Assembly: GCF_000733945.1 (NCBI RefSeq)
Contig: NZ_JPOL01000002.1
Location: 3,039,001 to 3,103,000, forward strand
From: Flavimarina sp. Hel_I_48
GTDB lineage: Bacteria; Bacteroidota; Bacteroidia; Flavobacteriales; Flavobacteriaceae
DNA length: 64,000 bases
Reading direction: 5' to 3'
Shown: positions 17,952 through 27,400 of the stretch, piece by piece
Layout of the letters: every line of letters starts with the position of its first letter
Numbering within the stretch: position 1 is the first letter of the stretch
Notes under the pieces: model-generated
Told to the model about the DNA's origin: nothing
Seen by the model: the letters and a program-made list of their open reading frames with translations, nothing else
Databases searched by the model: none
Made by a program: the position numbers and the translations under genes

Positions 17952-18630
17952 AAAAAATATCATAGTTACAGGTACCAGCCGCGGGATAGGTTTTGAGCTT
18001 GTTCAGGAATTGGCAAAGGATGGACATAATATATTAGCACTTTCGCGAGATGACAAACCGCTAAAAACCCTCAATAATGATAAAATATCGGCTTTTTCAT
18101 TCGATATTTCAGTAGAAACCGACTTTGAAAAAGTTGGTGATTTCATCAATAAAAAATGGGGTCATGTTGATATTCTCATTAATAATGCCGGTGCTTTGGT
18201 CAATAAACCATTTGAAAAAACAAGCATTGAAGAATTTAAAAAAATTTATGACGTAAATGTTTTTGGCGTAGCCCGTCTGATTCAATGTGTGCTTCCATTT
18301 ATGAAAAAAGGAGCACATGTTTTAAATATAAGCAGTATGGGTGGAGTGCAGGGTAGCGCAAAATTTGCGGGATTGTCTGCATATAGTTCTTCAAAGGGAG
18401 CTCTTGCTATTTTGAGTGAACTTCTGGCTGAGGAATACAATGATAAAGGTATTTCTTTTAATACTCTAGCACTGGGCGCTGTACAGACAGAGATGCTAGA
18501 AGAAGCATTTCCTGGTTACGAAGCGCCAGTTTCTGCAAATGAAATGGCTAACTACATAAAGAATTTTGCTTTGACGGGAAATCAATTTTACAATGGCAAA
18601 GTCCTGCCTGTTTCTGCTTCAACGCCTTAA
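17941..18630 (+). CDS. Short-chain dehydrogenase/reductase (SDR) family oxidoreductase
   Basis: 229 residues, classical SDR length. Cofactor motif TGTSRGIG near the N-terminus, N-N-A-G at about 81-84, catalytic Ser in NISSMGG and Y-x-x-x-K in SAYSSSKGAL. NAD(P)-dependent; the substrate cannot be told. Start overlaps the M28 peptidase gene by 11 bp, and the SprT-like gene follows after 8 bp. Confidence 0.9.
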   Translation: MKSKKNIIVTGTSRGIGFELVQELAKDGHNILALSRDDKPLKTLNNDKISAFSFDISVETDFEKVGDFINKKWGHVDILINNAGALVNKPFEKTSIEEFKKIYDVNVFGVARLIQCVLPFMKKGAHVLNISSMGGVQGSAKFAGLSAYSSSKGALAILSELLAEEYNDKGISFNTLALGAVQTEMLEEAFPGYEAPVSANEMANYIKNFALTGNQFYNGKVLPVSASTP

Positions 18631-18638
18631 TACTTCCC

Positions 18639-19235
18639 ATGGAAAGGATACTCTCCAGATATATTCCTGACCAGGCCGTGGCACCCGTTTTTGAGCTCAT
18701 AAAAACCTTTGGCGTGCATCTTAAGGTTGTTGATGAACGCACGACACGTCACGGAGATTATCGCCGTATGCCAGATGGCACCCACCAGATTACGGTAAAT
18801 ACCAACCTCAATACGTACAGGTTCCTGATTACTTTGATTCATGAAATTGCACATTTAGTTGCGTTTAAAAAATTTGGTCGTTCCATAAAACCACACGGGA
18901 GGGAGTGGAAACACACATTTCAGCAACTTATGCTTCCCTTCATAAGACCAGAAATTTTTCCGTCAAAATTGCTTCCATTAATAGCAAGACACTTTAAAAA
19001 TCCCAAGGCAAGTAGTGATACAGACGCACTTTTGAGTATTGCGCTAAAGGAGTATGATCCAGATAACGATAAATATTATATATTTGAGATACCTGTTGGC
19101 AGTGTTTTTCGTATTTACAACGGAAAAATTTTCAAAAAAGGAAATAAACGTATAAAACGTTACGAATGTATTGAGCAGAAAACCCAGCGCGTTTACCTGT
19201 TTCAGCCTAATGCTGAAGTGGAACTAATATCTTAA
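18639..19235 (+). CDS. SprT-like zinc-metallopeptidase domain protein
   Basis: 198 residues. HExxH zinc motif at H68-E-I-A-H72 with a third likely ligand H86 in KPHGREW, the arrangement of SprT/Spartan domains. The C-terminal part (GSVFRIYNGKIFKKGNKRIKRY) lacks the four-cysteine zinc ribbon found in many SprT proteins. Eukaryotic Spartan degrades DNA-protein crosslinks; the role of the bacterial members is unproven. Embedded in a tightly spaced gene run. Confidence 0.85.
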   Translation: MERILSRYIPDQAVAPVFELIKTFGVHLKVVDERTTRHGDYRRMPDGTHQITVNTNLNTYRFLITLIHEIAHLVAFKKFGRSIKPHGREWKHTFQQLMLPFIRPEIFPSKLLPLIARHFKNPKASSDTDALLSIALKEYDPDNDKYYIFEIPVGSVFRIYNGKIFKKGNKRIKRYECIEQKTQRVYLFQPNAEVELIS

Positions 19236-19239
19236 AATT

Positions 19240-20343
19240 TTGAAAAAGAACGAAAACTATTACGCAGTAATCATGGCCGGGGGTGTAGGCTCGCGTTTTT
19301 GGCCTTTAAGCACCGAAAATTTTCCGAAACAGTTTCATGATATTTTGGGCGCAGGGCAGACGTTGATACAAAAAACTTTTGACCGACTCGCACAGCTTGT
19401 ACCAGATGAAAATATTTTGATATTAACCAATGAACGTTATAAAACACTGGTCAATGAACAGCTCCCAATGGTAAAAGACAGTCATATTGTCTTAGAACCA
19501 GCAATGCGCAACACAGCTCCATGTATATTGCTTGCGGCTCTTAAGATCCAGAAAACAAATCCTAATGCGATTATGGTGGTTGCCCCCAGTGATCACTGGA
19601 TTGAAGATGAAGCCTCATTTTCACGCGATCTCGATATTGCTTTCAATGCATGTAACAGCAGCGATGTAAAAAAAGGAGAGGATGATTTACTTGTTACTTT
19701 GGGTATAAAACCTACGTTCCCGCATACGGGTTATGGCTACATATCTTATTCAGATAGTGATCAGAATGTAAAAAAAGTGAATGCTTTTACCGAAAAGCCC
19801 AATTATGAAACGGCACAAAAATTTCTTGCACAGGGCAATTACGCCTGGAATGCGGGGATTTTTATCTGGTGCGTACAGACCATTGTTGATTCTTTTGAAA
19901 AGTATCTTCCCGAGATGTACAAAATTCTCAGTGGGGGAATGCCGGTTTTCAATACAAACCATGAGCAAACCTTTGTGCACGAAGAATATCCCAAGGTAGA
20001 GAATATTAGTATTGACTACGGAATCCTTGAAAAAGGCAAGAATGTAAATGTCGTACCCGCGACTTTTGACTGGAGCGATATGGGTGCATGGTGTTCTTTA
20101 TATGACAAAAAGGAAAAAGATTCAGATGAAAATGTGGTCATTAACGCAAATATGATTTCAAAGAATTCTAGCGGAAACCTTGTGCGTACAAAAGATGGAA
20201 AGATAGTTGTTCTGCATAGTCTAAAAGATTTTGTAGTGGTTGATCGAGAGGATATCCTTCTTATTATGCCTAAGGAAAAGGAGCAGGAAGTTAAAATATT
20301 ACGCCAGGAGGTCAAGGATAAATTTGGGAATAATCTAGTATAA
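19240..20343 (+). CDS. Mannose-1-phosphate guanylyltransferase
   Basis: 367 residues. The nucleotidyltransferase signature AGGVGSRFWPLS is at residues 13-24, and FPKQFHDILG follows. It makes GDP-mannose from mannose-1-phosphate and GTP, for polysaccharide or glycan synthesis. It is the short, monofunctional form without a fused phosphomannose isomerase cupin. The start is TTG at 19240, since the first in-frame ATG (codon 12) falls at the very edge of the nucleotide-binding motif and would remove its leading strand. Four bp after the SprT-like gene; its stop overlaps the next ATG (TAATG). Confidence 0.9.
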   Translation: MKKNENYYAVIMAGGVGSRFWPLSTENFPKQFHDILGAGQTLIQKTFDRLAQLVPDENILILTNERYKTLVNEQLPMVKDSHIVLEPAMRNTAPCILLAALKIQKTNPNAIMVVAPSDHWIEDEASFSRDLDIAFNACNSSDVKKGEDDLLVTLGIKPTFPHTGYGYISYSDSDQNVKKVNAFTEKPNYETAQKFLAQGNYAWNAGIFIWCVQTIVDSFEKYLPEMYKILSGGMPVFNTNHEQTFVHEEYPKVENISIDYGILEKGKNVNVVPATFDWSDMGAWCSLYDKKEKDSDENVVINANMISKNSSGNLVRTKDGKIVVLHSLKDFVVVDREDILLIMPKEKEQEVKILRQEVKDKFGNNLV

Positions 20344-21782
20344 TGCACGAAGAAGACAAGAGTAAAGAATCTAATGCGCATCTTGAAGACGAACCTGTAA
20401 AGGGTGCAAAAAATATTTTTAGGGACACGGTTAGGTTTTTGTCTGAGCTTTTTAATTTAAGGCATGATACAGACCGGGACTCTACCATTGCGGCCGTCCG
20501 CAATGATATTTCCTTTAAGGGACACAATGCCTGGATTTTAATTTTCTCGATCTTTATAGCCTCTATTGGTTTAAATGTAAGTAGTACGGCCGTAGTGATA
20601 GGCGCGATGCTTATTTCACCACTTATGGGACCTATTGTGGGGGTAGGACTGTCCCTTGCGATAAATGATGTGGAAACGTTGCGCAAGTCTCTCAAAAATC
20701 TCTTTATTATGGTTTTGCTGAGCGTGCTTACCGCTTATATTTATTTTTCGATTTCCCCTATCAAAGAACTCACTTCAGAACTCGAGGCGCGCACGTATCC
20801 CACGATATTGGACGTGCTGGTGGCCATTTTTGGTGGTCTTGCATTGATTGTTGCAAAGACTAAAAAAGGAACCATAGCCAGTGTGATATTTGGTGTGGCG
20901 ATAGCAACGGCGCTTATGCCGCCTTTATGTACGGTAGGTTATGGGTTGGCCGTGGGGAATCCTAAATTTTATCTGGGGGCACTCTATTTATTCTCAATCA
21001 ATGCGGTTTTTATTGCATTATCAACCTTCGTGGTTTCTAAATTATTGGGCTTTCCAATGGTGCGCTACGCAAATTCTAAGCGCAGACGATTTATTGCCCA
21101 GATGGCTTCTCTGGTAGCTGTAATTGTACTTGTACCTAGTGTAATTTTATTTTATAATTTGATTCAGCGTCAAATATTTGATAGCGATATTAAAGAGTTT
21201 ATTGAATCTACCATAAGCTATGAGGGAACGGAGATTATAAAATCTTCCCAGGATTATAAAACCAAGGTAATTGATATATACCTTATAGGCGGCCTCGTCC
21301 CACAGGACCGTATTCAAGAGTGGCTAAAAGCTTTAAAAAGTAATGAACGTCTAAAAAATGTTGATTTGAAGGTTCATCAGGGCTCAGATCGCAGTAGTGA
21401 AATGGCCGCCCAGTTAAGCAATCAGGTAAAGTCAGATATTTTAGAAGATCTGTATATAACGAATCAAGATGCTTTGACCAATAAAAATGAACAAATACGT
21501 TTATTGGAACAGGAATTAATGCGGTTAAAAACCATTGACATTCCTTTTGAAAACCTGAGCAAAGAAGTACAGATAAATTATCAGGGTATAAAGCGTTTTA
21601 GCTATGCCAATATTTTAGCTGTTGATTTTGACAATCAGGTTACTGACACCATACCAACATTTCTTATAGATTGGAAACCCGAAATTACCAGTGAAATTAA
21701 AATATCAGAACAGGCCAAACTAAAGAAGTGGTTAGCACTTAAATTTCAACTTGATACCTTGGAGATAAAAACTTACAATTGA
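20343..21782 (+). CDS. DUF389 domain membrane protein
   Basis: 479 residues. A hydrophilic N-terminus of about 60 residues precedes the DUF389 membrane domain (about 60-280) with some six helices. Conserved stretches are VIGAMLISPLMGPIVGVGL and the later ATALMPPLCTVGYGLA. The C-terminal 200 residues are soluble and include a short coiled-coil-like region (NKNEQIRLLEQELMRLK). Function of the family is unknown; transport is usually suspected from topology. ATG overlaps the previous stop by one base. Ends 14 bp from the convergent mlaF. Confidence 0.86.
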   Translation: MHEEDKSKESNAHLEDEPVKGAKNIFRDTVRFLSELFNLRHDTDRDSTIAAVRNDISFKGHNAWILIFSIFIASIGLNVSSTAVVIGAMLISPLMGPIVGVGLSLAINDVETLRKSLKNLFIMVLLSVLTAYIYFSISPIKELTSELEARTYPTILDVLVAIFGGLALIVAKTKKGTIASVIFGVAIATALMPPLCTVGYGLAVGNPKFYLGALYLFSINAVFIALSTFVVSKLLGFPMVRYANSKRRRFIAQMASLVAVIVLVPSVILFYNLIQRQIFDSDIKEFIESTISYEGTEIIKSSQDYKTKVIDIYLIGGLVPQDRIQEWLKALKSNERLKNVDLKVHQGSDRSSEMAAQLSNQVKSDILEDLYITNQDALTNKNEQIRLLEQELMRLKTIDIPFENLSKEVQINYQGIKRFSYANILAVDFDNQVTDTIPTFLIDWKPEITSEIKISEQAKLKKWLALKFQLDTLEIKTYN

Positions 21783-21796
21783 AAGGAATTTTAGAA

Positions 21797-22570
21797 CTAT
21801 CTAAACTGCTCCTTTTTATTGAGCGCAGAGCGAACTTCCTTGAATAAGTTAGAAGAATAAACGAAGTCTGTGACATCCTCATGGTCTGTCTTAAATATCT
21901 CGTCTTTAGATCCCTCCCAGGCTAGTTTGCCTTTTTGAAGAAAGACGATTTTTTCCCCAATTTCCATAACGGAATTCATATCATGGGTATTTATCACCGT
22001 AGTAATCTCATTCTCCCGTGTGATCTCCTGTATAAGATTATCAACAACCGTAGCTGTTTTAGGGTCAAGGCCAGAGTTGGGCTCGTCACAAAAAAGATAT
22101 TTAGGTTTGTTTACAATTGCCCTGGCAATTGCTACTCGTTTTTGCATTCCACCAGAAATTTCCGAAGGAAGCTTATTATTCGCATCTGTAAGGTTAACCC
22201 GCTTTATGGCTTCATTTGCACGCTCCCTACGTTCGGCACGTTTCATACTAGTAAACATGCGCAGCGGGAACATAATGTTTTCTTCTACGGTCATAGAGTC
22301 AAACAGGGCGCTTCCCTGAAAAACCATTCCCATTTGCTCGCGCAATTCGCGTTGATCTTCTGAAGTAAGTGTAGAATAGGCCTGGCCGTCATATAAAATT
22401 GAACCTTCCGTGGGTCTAAAAAGCCCCAAAAGACATTTTAAAAATACTGTTTTACCAGAACCACTTTGGCCTATGATAAGATTTGTTTTTCCTTTTTCAA
22501 AAGTGGTATTGATGCCCTTGAGAATCATCTCGCCATCAAATCCCTTTTTTAGATCTTTTACTTCTATCAT
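21797..22570 (-). CDS. mlaF: ABC transporter ATP-binding protein, MlaF-type
   Basis: 257 residues. Walker A GQSGSGKT, signature E-I-S-G-G-M-Q-K-R, Walker B LFCDEPNSGLDP, H-loop NTHDM. The E-P-N-S variant and ISGGMQKR are typical of the Mla/Ttg2A family that drives phospholipid or sterol-like lipid movement between inner and outer membranes. Its ATG overlaps the mlaE stop by 4 bp (ATGA). No MlaD (MCE) gene is adjacent in this operon. Confidence 0.92.
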   Translation of the reverse strand: MIEVKDLKKGFDGEMILKGINTTFEKGKTNLIIGQSGSGKTVFLKCLLGLFRPTEGSILYDGQAYSTLTSEDQRELREQMGMVFQGSALFDSMTVEENIMFPLRMFTSMKRAERRERANEAIKRVNLTDANNKLPSEISGGMQKRVAIARAIVNKPKYLFCDEPNSGLDPKTATVVDNLIQEITRENEITTVINTHDMNSVMEIGEKIVFLQKGKLAWEGSKDEIFKTDHEDVTDFVYSSNLFKEVRSALNKKEQFR

Positions 22571-23307
22571 GCGCTCAACAATAATTGGGTTAAAACATAA
22601 TTACAAAGAATTATTGCCACACTCGTCCATACGAACGAGGTGGTACTTGCCTTGCCAACTTCAAGCGCCCCGCCGCGCATATAATATCCCTGATATGAAG
22701 GTATTGTTGCGAGAAGCATAGCAAATACAATTGTTTTTATAAAAGCATAAGCGAGTTGAAAAGGTATAAAATTGTCCTGCAAGCCGGAAATAAAAGCATC
22801 TCCTGAAGTAAAACCTCCATAAACCCCGGCAACATACCCTCCCAGAATACCCAGAAACATAGCAATAACGATGACAAATGGATAGAAAAGCATGGCTATG
22901 ATCTTGGGGAAGACCAGATAATTCAATGAATTGATTCCCATAACCTCTAGAGCATCTATCTGCTCTGTAACGCGCATCGTACCTATACTGGAAGTAATAA
23001 AAGAACCTACTTTACCGGCCATAATAATACTGATAAAAGTAGGGGCAAATTCTAAAATGATAGACTGGCGGGAAGCAAAACCTATAAGGGATTCCGGTAT
23101 GAGTGGATTATCCATATTCAGGGCGGTCTGTATGGCTACGACACCTCCTACAAAAAAGGATATAAAGGATACAATCCCAAGGGAATCTATTATAAGATCG
23201 TTAATCTCCTTGAGAATCAATTGGCGCAATACAGATGCTTTGGTTGGCTTGATAAACGTGCCTTTAAGCATTAAAAAATATTGACCTACATTACCTACGT
23301 AATTCAT
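22567..23307 (-). CDS. mlaE: ABC transporter permease, MlaE family
   Basis: 246 residues from the ATG at 23307 (MNYVGNVGQYFLML); the frame stays open 14 codons upstream to 23349, but family members begin at this point. Five or six membrane helices, with the MlaE signature GIVSFISFFVGGVVAIQTA, followed by SIGTMRVTEQIDALEVMGI. Permease of the MlaFE lipid transporter. Translationally coupled to mlaF. Confidence 0.92.
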   Translation of the reverse strand: MNYVGNVGQYFLMLKGTFIKPTKASVLRQLILKEINDLIIDSLGIVSFISFFVGGVVAIQTALNMDNPLIPESLIGFASRQSIILEFAPTFISIIMAGKVGSFITSSIGTMRVTEQIDALEVMGINSLNYLVFPKIIAMLFYPFVIVIAMFLGILGGYVAGVYGGFTSGDAFISGLQDNFIPFQLAYAFIKTIVFAMLLATIPSYQGYYMRGGALEVGKASTTSFVWTSVAIILCNYVLTQLLLSA

Positions 23308-23356
23308 GTTTTTTCTATTCAGCGTTAAAAATAGGAAAAAAGCGGGCAAGAGTATT

Positions 23357-23364
23357 TAACTTTG
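23357..23364 (+). promoter_or_regulatory. Putative -7 element for pafA
   Basis: TAACTTTG matches TAnnTTTG, 57 bp before the pafA ATG, in the divergent gap with mlaE. No clear -33 element. Confidence 0.4.
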
Positions 23365-23420
23365 ACTTAATCTTTTTACTAATTAACAGACCTAGCTTTA
23401 CGGTCTAACAATAACCTACA

Positions 23421-25061
23421 ATGAAAAGCATGAAAAAGCTAGTACTTATAGCCCTCATTTTAACATTTATTCCAGTCGCCAGAGCCCAAAAAGACCCTTC
23501 TGAAAAGCCCAAGCTTGTTGTAGGAATTGTGGTTGATCAGATGCGTTATGATTATCTCACCCGTTTTTATGCAAAATTTGATGATAATGGCTTCAAAAGA
23601 CTCATAAATGATGGTTTTAGCTGTAATAATAACCACTTTAATTATATGCCCACCCTTACCGCTCCCGGTCATGCATCCATTTTTACGGGGACAACGCCCA
23701 GGACTCACGGTATCATCTCTAATGACTGGTACAACAAATTTGAAAAGAAGTCTGTTTACTGCGCAGAAGATCATTCCGTGCATTCTGTAGGTACAGAAAC
23801 GGCGGATGGGGAGATGTCCCCGCACCGTATGAAAACCACCACGGTTTCAGACCAGAATAGGCTGCACACGCAAATGCGTGGCAAAACCATTGGGGTTTCC
23901 CTAAAAGACCGCGGTGCTATTTTGCCTGCTGGGCATTCTGCTAATGGAGCGTATTGGTTTCAGGGCAGGGAAGAAGGGAATTTTATAACAAGTAGCTATT
24001 ATATGGATAAATTGCCTACTTGGGTTACATCCTTTAATTCTTCGGCAAAAGCAAAGAGCTATATGCGTCCCTGGAAGACATTACTTGATATAAACACCTA
24101 CACAGAAAGCGGTCCTGATCTCAACGTTTTTGAAGGTGGTTTTGAAGGAAAGAAAACGGCGGTTTTTCCCTATGACCTGGGCGGTTTGAATTCCGCTAAT
24201 GGCGGTTATGATATATTGAAAGTTACGCCCTATGGTAACAGTTTGTTAGTGGATTTTGCCCTTGCTGCAATAGATGGTGAGCAGTTGGGCGCAGATATGG
24301 ACACTGATTTTCTTACGGTGAGTTTTAGCAGTACAGATTATGTGGGGCATAACTTTGGCGTAAATTCAAAAGAGATTGAAGATACGTATATTCGTCTTGA
24401 CCGTGATCTTGGCCGTTTGCTCAATGCACTTGATAAAAAAGTAGGTGCAGGGCAATATACTGTCTTTTTAACGGCAGACCATGCCGGTGTACATGTACCC
24501 AGTTATTTAAAAAGTGCAAAAATACCCGCAGGATATTTTGATTCTGATGCTTTTGACCAGGCGGTACAGGATTTTGTTTCTACCGCTTATGGCAGGGATG
24601 ATCTTATCGAAAACATTTCGAACTATCAGGTATTTTTCAGTTATAAGGTGCTGGAAGAAAACAAGATTGATGCAGAAGAACTTCAAAAGAAAATCGCTCA
24701 TTTTGCCCTTCAGTACGAGCAGGTAAATAAAGTATATACCCGCGCACAACTTGAACAATCAGGATTTACATCAGGTATGGAACAACTGGTGGAAAACGGG
24801 TTTGATCAGAAACGAAGCGGTGATGTTTTTATAATTCTTGATCCTGCCGTGATTTCCTATGGCGTAACAGGATCCATGCACGGTACGGGTTACAGTTATG
24901 ACACCCACGTACCTCTATTATTCTATGGAAATGGAATCAAGCAAGGAAAAACCTACGCAAAGACGGTTATTCCAGATATTGCTACAACAATTTCTGCACT
25001 TTTGGGTATTGAATTTCCGAATGGTTTCTCTGGAGAAGTACTTTCAGAAGTATTGAAATAA
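23421..25061 (+). CDS. pafA: PafA-type alkaline phosphatase
   Basis: 546 residues with a signal peptide ending ARAQ. All key residues of the calcium/phosphate-independent flavobacterial PafA are visible: zinc Asp39, nucleophile Thr80 (TLTAPGHAS), Asn101 (SNDW), Lys162 and Arg164 (LKDR), Asp/His in STDYVGH, Asp-His in TADHAG, and His in DTHVPL. It is a periplasmic phosphomonoesterase releasing phosphate from organic esters. The nucleophile is Thr, so it is not a formylglycine sulfatase. Ends 9 bp from the convergent glycosyltransferase gene. Confidence 0.95.
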   Translation: MKSMKKLVLIALILTFIPVARAQKDPSEKPKLVVGIVVDQMRYDYLTRFYAKFDDNGFKRLINDGFSCNNNHFNYMPTLTAPGHASIFTGTTPRTHGIISNDWYNKFEKKSVYCAEDHSVHSVGTETADGEMSPHRMKTTTVSDQNRLHTQMRGKTIGVSLKDRGAILPAGHSANGAYWFQGREEGNFITSSYYMDKLPTWVTSFNSSAKAKSYMRPWKTLLDINTYTESGPDLNVFEGGFEGKKTAVFPYDLGGLNSANGGYDILKVTPYGNSLLVDFALAAIDGEQLGADMDTDFLTVSFSSTDYVGHNFGVNSKEIEDTYIRLDRDLGRLLNALDKKVGAGQYTVFLTADHAGVHVPSYLKSAKIPAGYFDSDAFDQAVQDFVSTAYGRDDLIENISNYQVFFSYKVLEENKIDAEELQKKIAHFALQYEQVNKVYTRAQLEQSGFTSGMEQLVENGFDQKRSGDVFIILDPAVISYGVTGSMHGTGYSYDTHVPLLFYGNGIKQGKTYAKTVIPDIATTISALLGIEFPNGFSGEVLSEVLK

Positions 25062-25070
25062 ATCGATAAA

Positions 25071-25925
25071 TTAGGCTAAAAACAGCTTTTTTTGGATCAT
25101 TTTCCAGCGTAATTGCCTTATAAATTGCCCTTCTTTTTCATTTACGAGGAAGGGTTTTTTATTTCTTTTTGCCGAAAAATAACCGGAAAGGCAATTTTTA
25201 AAATAGGCTATATCCTTTTTTCGAAGCGCCAGCTTCCCAGAAGCTATAAGGGTAAGTGGCAGTCCATAGCGCATACCGTAAAAGGCTTCTCCCTGTTTTA
25301 ATCTTGCTTTGGCCGCATACGTTGTTCCTGTAGGTTTTAGATGCTTGACCGCAAGGGATTCAACCGTTTTAATGCTCCAACCATGATATTGCGCCAGTAG
25401 TTCATCAAGGGTGTCCCATCCCATGGCCGGTTTTAAACCATTGATCTGTTCAAAACAGGAACGGCGATAGGCCTTCAACGCCCCGCGGATGTGATCTTTG
25501 TTGGTCAGGTTTTCTAGTATCCACTCACCATCTTTTAAAATATGGCAAAAGCCACCGGCCATTCCTACTTTTGAGTCTTCCTGGAATATGGCGGACAGCC
25601 GGGCTAAGTATTCCGGAGGAAATACAAGATCTCCGTCAAATTTGCAAAGAATGTCGTAAGGAGTAGATAATTCCTGTAAACCAAAATTAAAGGCCTGTAC
25701 TACTTTGCCTCCCGGTAGATGAATCTGCTCGCTATCTTTTTTGAGATATTTAATGTACTTATAATCGCTTGAGAATCTTTTGATAATTTGCGCAGTCGCG
25801 TCTGTACTGTTGTCGTCCACGACAATAATCTGCTGTGGTTGTTTTTGCTGCGTTACCAGGGATTCCAGGGTTTGCGCGATGAAATTCTCTTCGTTATATG
25901 TGGGTATGATAATGGCTATTTTCAC
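25071..25925 (-). CDS. Glycosyltransferase family 2
   Basis: 284 residues starting at GTG 25925, which overlaps the upstream TGA as GTGA. The protein then begins directly at the GT2 core (V/M-K-I-A-I-I-I-P-T-Y-N-E-E). An open extension to 26042 exists but lies within the methyltransferase gene. D-D-N-S-T-D follows, and the metal-binding D-x-D is in CKFDGDLVF. Acceptor unknown; a cell-surface glycan is likely. Coupled to the methyltransferase. Confidence 0.87.
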   Translation of the reverse strand: MKIAIIIPTYNEENFIAQTLESLVTQQKQPQQIIVVDDNSTDATAQIIKRFSSDYKYIKYLKKDSEQIHLPGGKVVQAFNFGLQELSTPYDILCKFDGDLVFPPEYLARLSAIFQEDSKVGMAGGFCHILKDGEWILENLTNKDHIRGALKAYRRSCFEQINGLKPAMGWDTLDELLAQYHGWSIKTVESLAVKHLKPTGTTYAAKARLKQGEAFYGMRYGLPLTLIASGKLALRKKDIAYFKNCLSGYFSAKRNKKPFLVNEKEGQFIRQLRWKMIQKKLFLA

Positions 25926-26449
25926 GAGTTGGTACGTTCTGCATAAACGAGATAATAACGTGGCGTGAAGAGCCTTAGTAAGGGGCGAAGTCCCAGTTTT
26001 TTTACGGGATGGGTAAATTTCTCCCGCTTTTTGATCGTCCACCCTGCTTTTTCAAGCAGCCAGTCAAACTGCCAGTCCTCAAACTCGTGATAATGTCTGT
26101 CCCATGGATCTGTCTTGCTTCGGTATGCGCTGGAGAACCATAGTTTTAACGGAATGCTTGCCACGAGTTTATCAGCTCTTATCGCATCAATTACAGGTAG
26201 GGGGGAAAGCAAATGCTCAAAAATCTCAAAAGCGGTAACCGCATCGGTTTGTGTGTCTTTTATACCGTTTAGGTTGAGGTCCAGGTCTTCGCCTTCCGTA
26301 TTTTTTACGGTAAAACCTTCCTGTTGCATTAGTTTTGAAAATGGATTGGGTACGCCCAGATCCAGAACTTCACAGCCTGCGGGAAGCACTTCCTTGAGAA
26401 AATGCATGGTGCGTTTAAAGCGTTTGTTCGGAAAGGTTTTTTCGTACAC
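25922..26449 (-). CDS. SAM-dependent methyltransferase (short class I)
   Basis: 175 residues from a GTG at 26449. The glycine-rich SAM motif is seen in EVLDLGVPNPFS, an acidic loop in EGEDLDLNL, and the post-motif segment AFEIFEHLLSP. This is a small class I methyltransferase of the glycan-cluster type. Substrate not assignable. The last 4 bp overlap the start of the GT2 gene, suggesting the two act on the same glycan. Confidence 0.8.
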   Translation of the reverse strand: MYEKTFPNKRFKRTMHFLKEVLPAGCEVLDLGVPNPFSKLMQQEGFTVKNTEGEDLDLNLNGIKDTQTDAVTAFEIFEHLLSPLPVIDAIRADKLVASIPLKLWFSSAYRSKTDPWDRHYHEFEDWQFDWLLEKAGWTIKKREKFTHPVKKLGLRPLLRLFTPRYYLVYAERTNS

Positions 26450-26572
26450 AGTTAATGTTTTTGAGGTAGCTAGAAGCTTTTGATTGCTAAAGTAAAGGTA
26501 AAAATACTGGAATCTTTTATAAATGAGAGATACAAGCTGAAGTTCCTTACTTTAAAATTCTATAAACTTTAG

Positions 26573-26580
26573 TACATTTG
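26573..26580 (+). promoter_or_regulatory. Putative -7 element for the ECF sigma factor gene
   Basis: TACATTTG matches TAnnTTTG 20 bp before the ATG at 26601, giving a leader of about 14 nt. It suggests basal expression by the housekeeping sigma factor. Confidence 0.45.
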
Positions 26581-26600
26581 CCGCTTATAGCTGTCGGTAT

Positions 26601-27155
26601 ATGCGAAGTAAGCAGATTGACCCTACCCAGTGGGTGAAAAAATATTCAGATTATCTCTTCAACTTTACGATCACCCGTGTGAATGATCGTGAGGTGGCGC
26701 AGGACCTTATTTCTGAAACTTTTCTTGCCGGTTTAAAATCAATGAAGAACTTTAAAGGAGAAGCCACAGAGCGCACGTGGCTCATTTCCATCTTAAAGAG
26801 GAAGATTATTGATCATTACCGTAAAACCAATTCAAAAAAGGGGAAGGCAGAGGTGCATATCAACTACCGTGATGAAGATGGCGAAGGTGACTGGATGGAG
26901 GAACGTGTTGCAGACCCCTTTGATAAAACCGCAGAAGATGCCATTGAGAATGAAGAACTGGGCGAGGCTATTTATAATTGTCTTGATAAATTGCCTGAAA
27001 GACAGGCCGAAATTTTTAAATTAAAGACCATTGACGGGCAGGAAACGGAAACTATCTGTAATGCCTACAATATTACTGCGTCTAACTTATGGGTAATTAT
27101 TCACCGGGCACGTACTGCGATGGTTGAATGTATGGAAAAAAATTGGCTACAATGA
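26601..27155 (+). CDS. ECF-type RNA polymerase sigma factor
   Basis: 184 residues. Region 2 is visible from DYLFNFTITRVNDREVAQDL through the -10-binding WLISILKRKIIDHYRK (about 18-78). A charged linker of about 40 residues follows, then region 4 (LPERQAEIFKLKTIDGQETE to the helix-turn-helix ITASNLWVIIHRAR). It directs transcription of an unknown regulon. The stop overlaps the ATG of a small zinc-motif protein (ATGA), which marks a sigma/anti-sigma pair. Confidence 0.92.
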   Translation: MRSKQIDPTQWVKKYSDYLFNFTITRVNDREVAQDLISETFLAGLKSMKNFKGEATERTWLISILKRKIIDHYRKTNSKKGKAEVHINYRDEDGEGDWMEERVADPFDKTAEDAIENEELGEAIYNCLDKLPERQAEIFKLKTIDGQETETICNAYNITASNLWVIIHRARTAMVECMEKNWLQ

Positions 27156-27400
27156 GTTTTAAGCTATTTATAGATTGTAAAAAGGCCGGCCATGTCTGTG
27201 ATAAGGTTCAGTATGATGAATCAACGCTTGCCGAAAAAATACGATTACGAATTCATATTCTGATTTGCGGTAGCTGTAAAAAGCATTCAGAAAAGAACGT
27301 AAAACTGACCAAACTATGCAAAGAAGCAAAGTTTCAAAAAATGACCGAAGATAAGAAGCAGTCCCTCCATCGCCTTATCAACGAAGAATTGTCTAAGTAA
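27152..27400 (+). CDS. Small cytoplasmic zinc anti-sigma factor candidate
   Basis: 82 residues from the ATG at 27152, which overlaps the sigma gene stop as ATGA; an in-frame ATG at 27128 lies inside the sigma gene and is less likely. It carries H-I-L-I-C-G-S-C, the H-x3-C-x2-C zinc anti-sigma (ZAS) signature, plus two upstream cysteines (DCKKAGHVC). There is no membrane helix, so it would act in the cytoplasm, possibly as a redox-sensitive inhibitor. The function is inferred from motif and coupling. Confidence 0.8.
   Translation: MSFKLFIDCKKAGHVCDKVQYDESTLAEKIRLRIHILICGSCKKHSEKNVKLTKLCKEAKFQKMTEDKKQSLHRLINEELSK

Noticed and set aside
23421..25061. Sulfatase client for the FGE-type protein
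   Set aside because: The nucleophile position is Thr80 with K162/R164, which is PafA phosphatase; there is no C-x-P-x-R motif.
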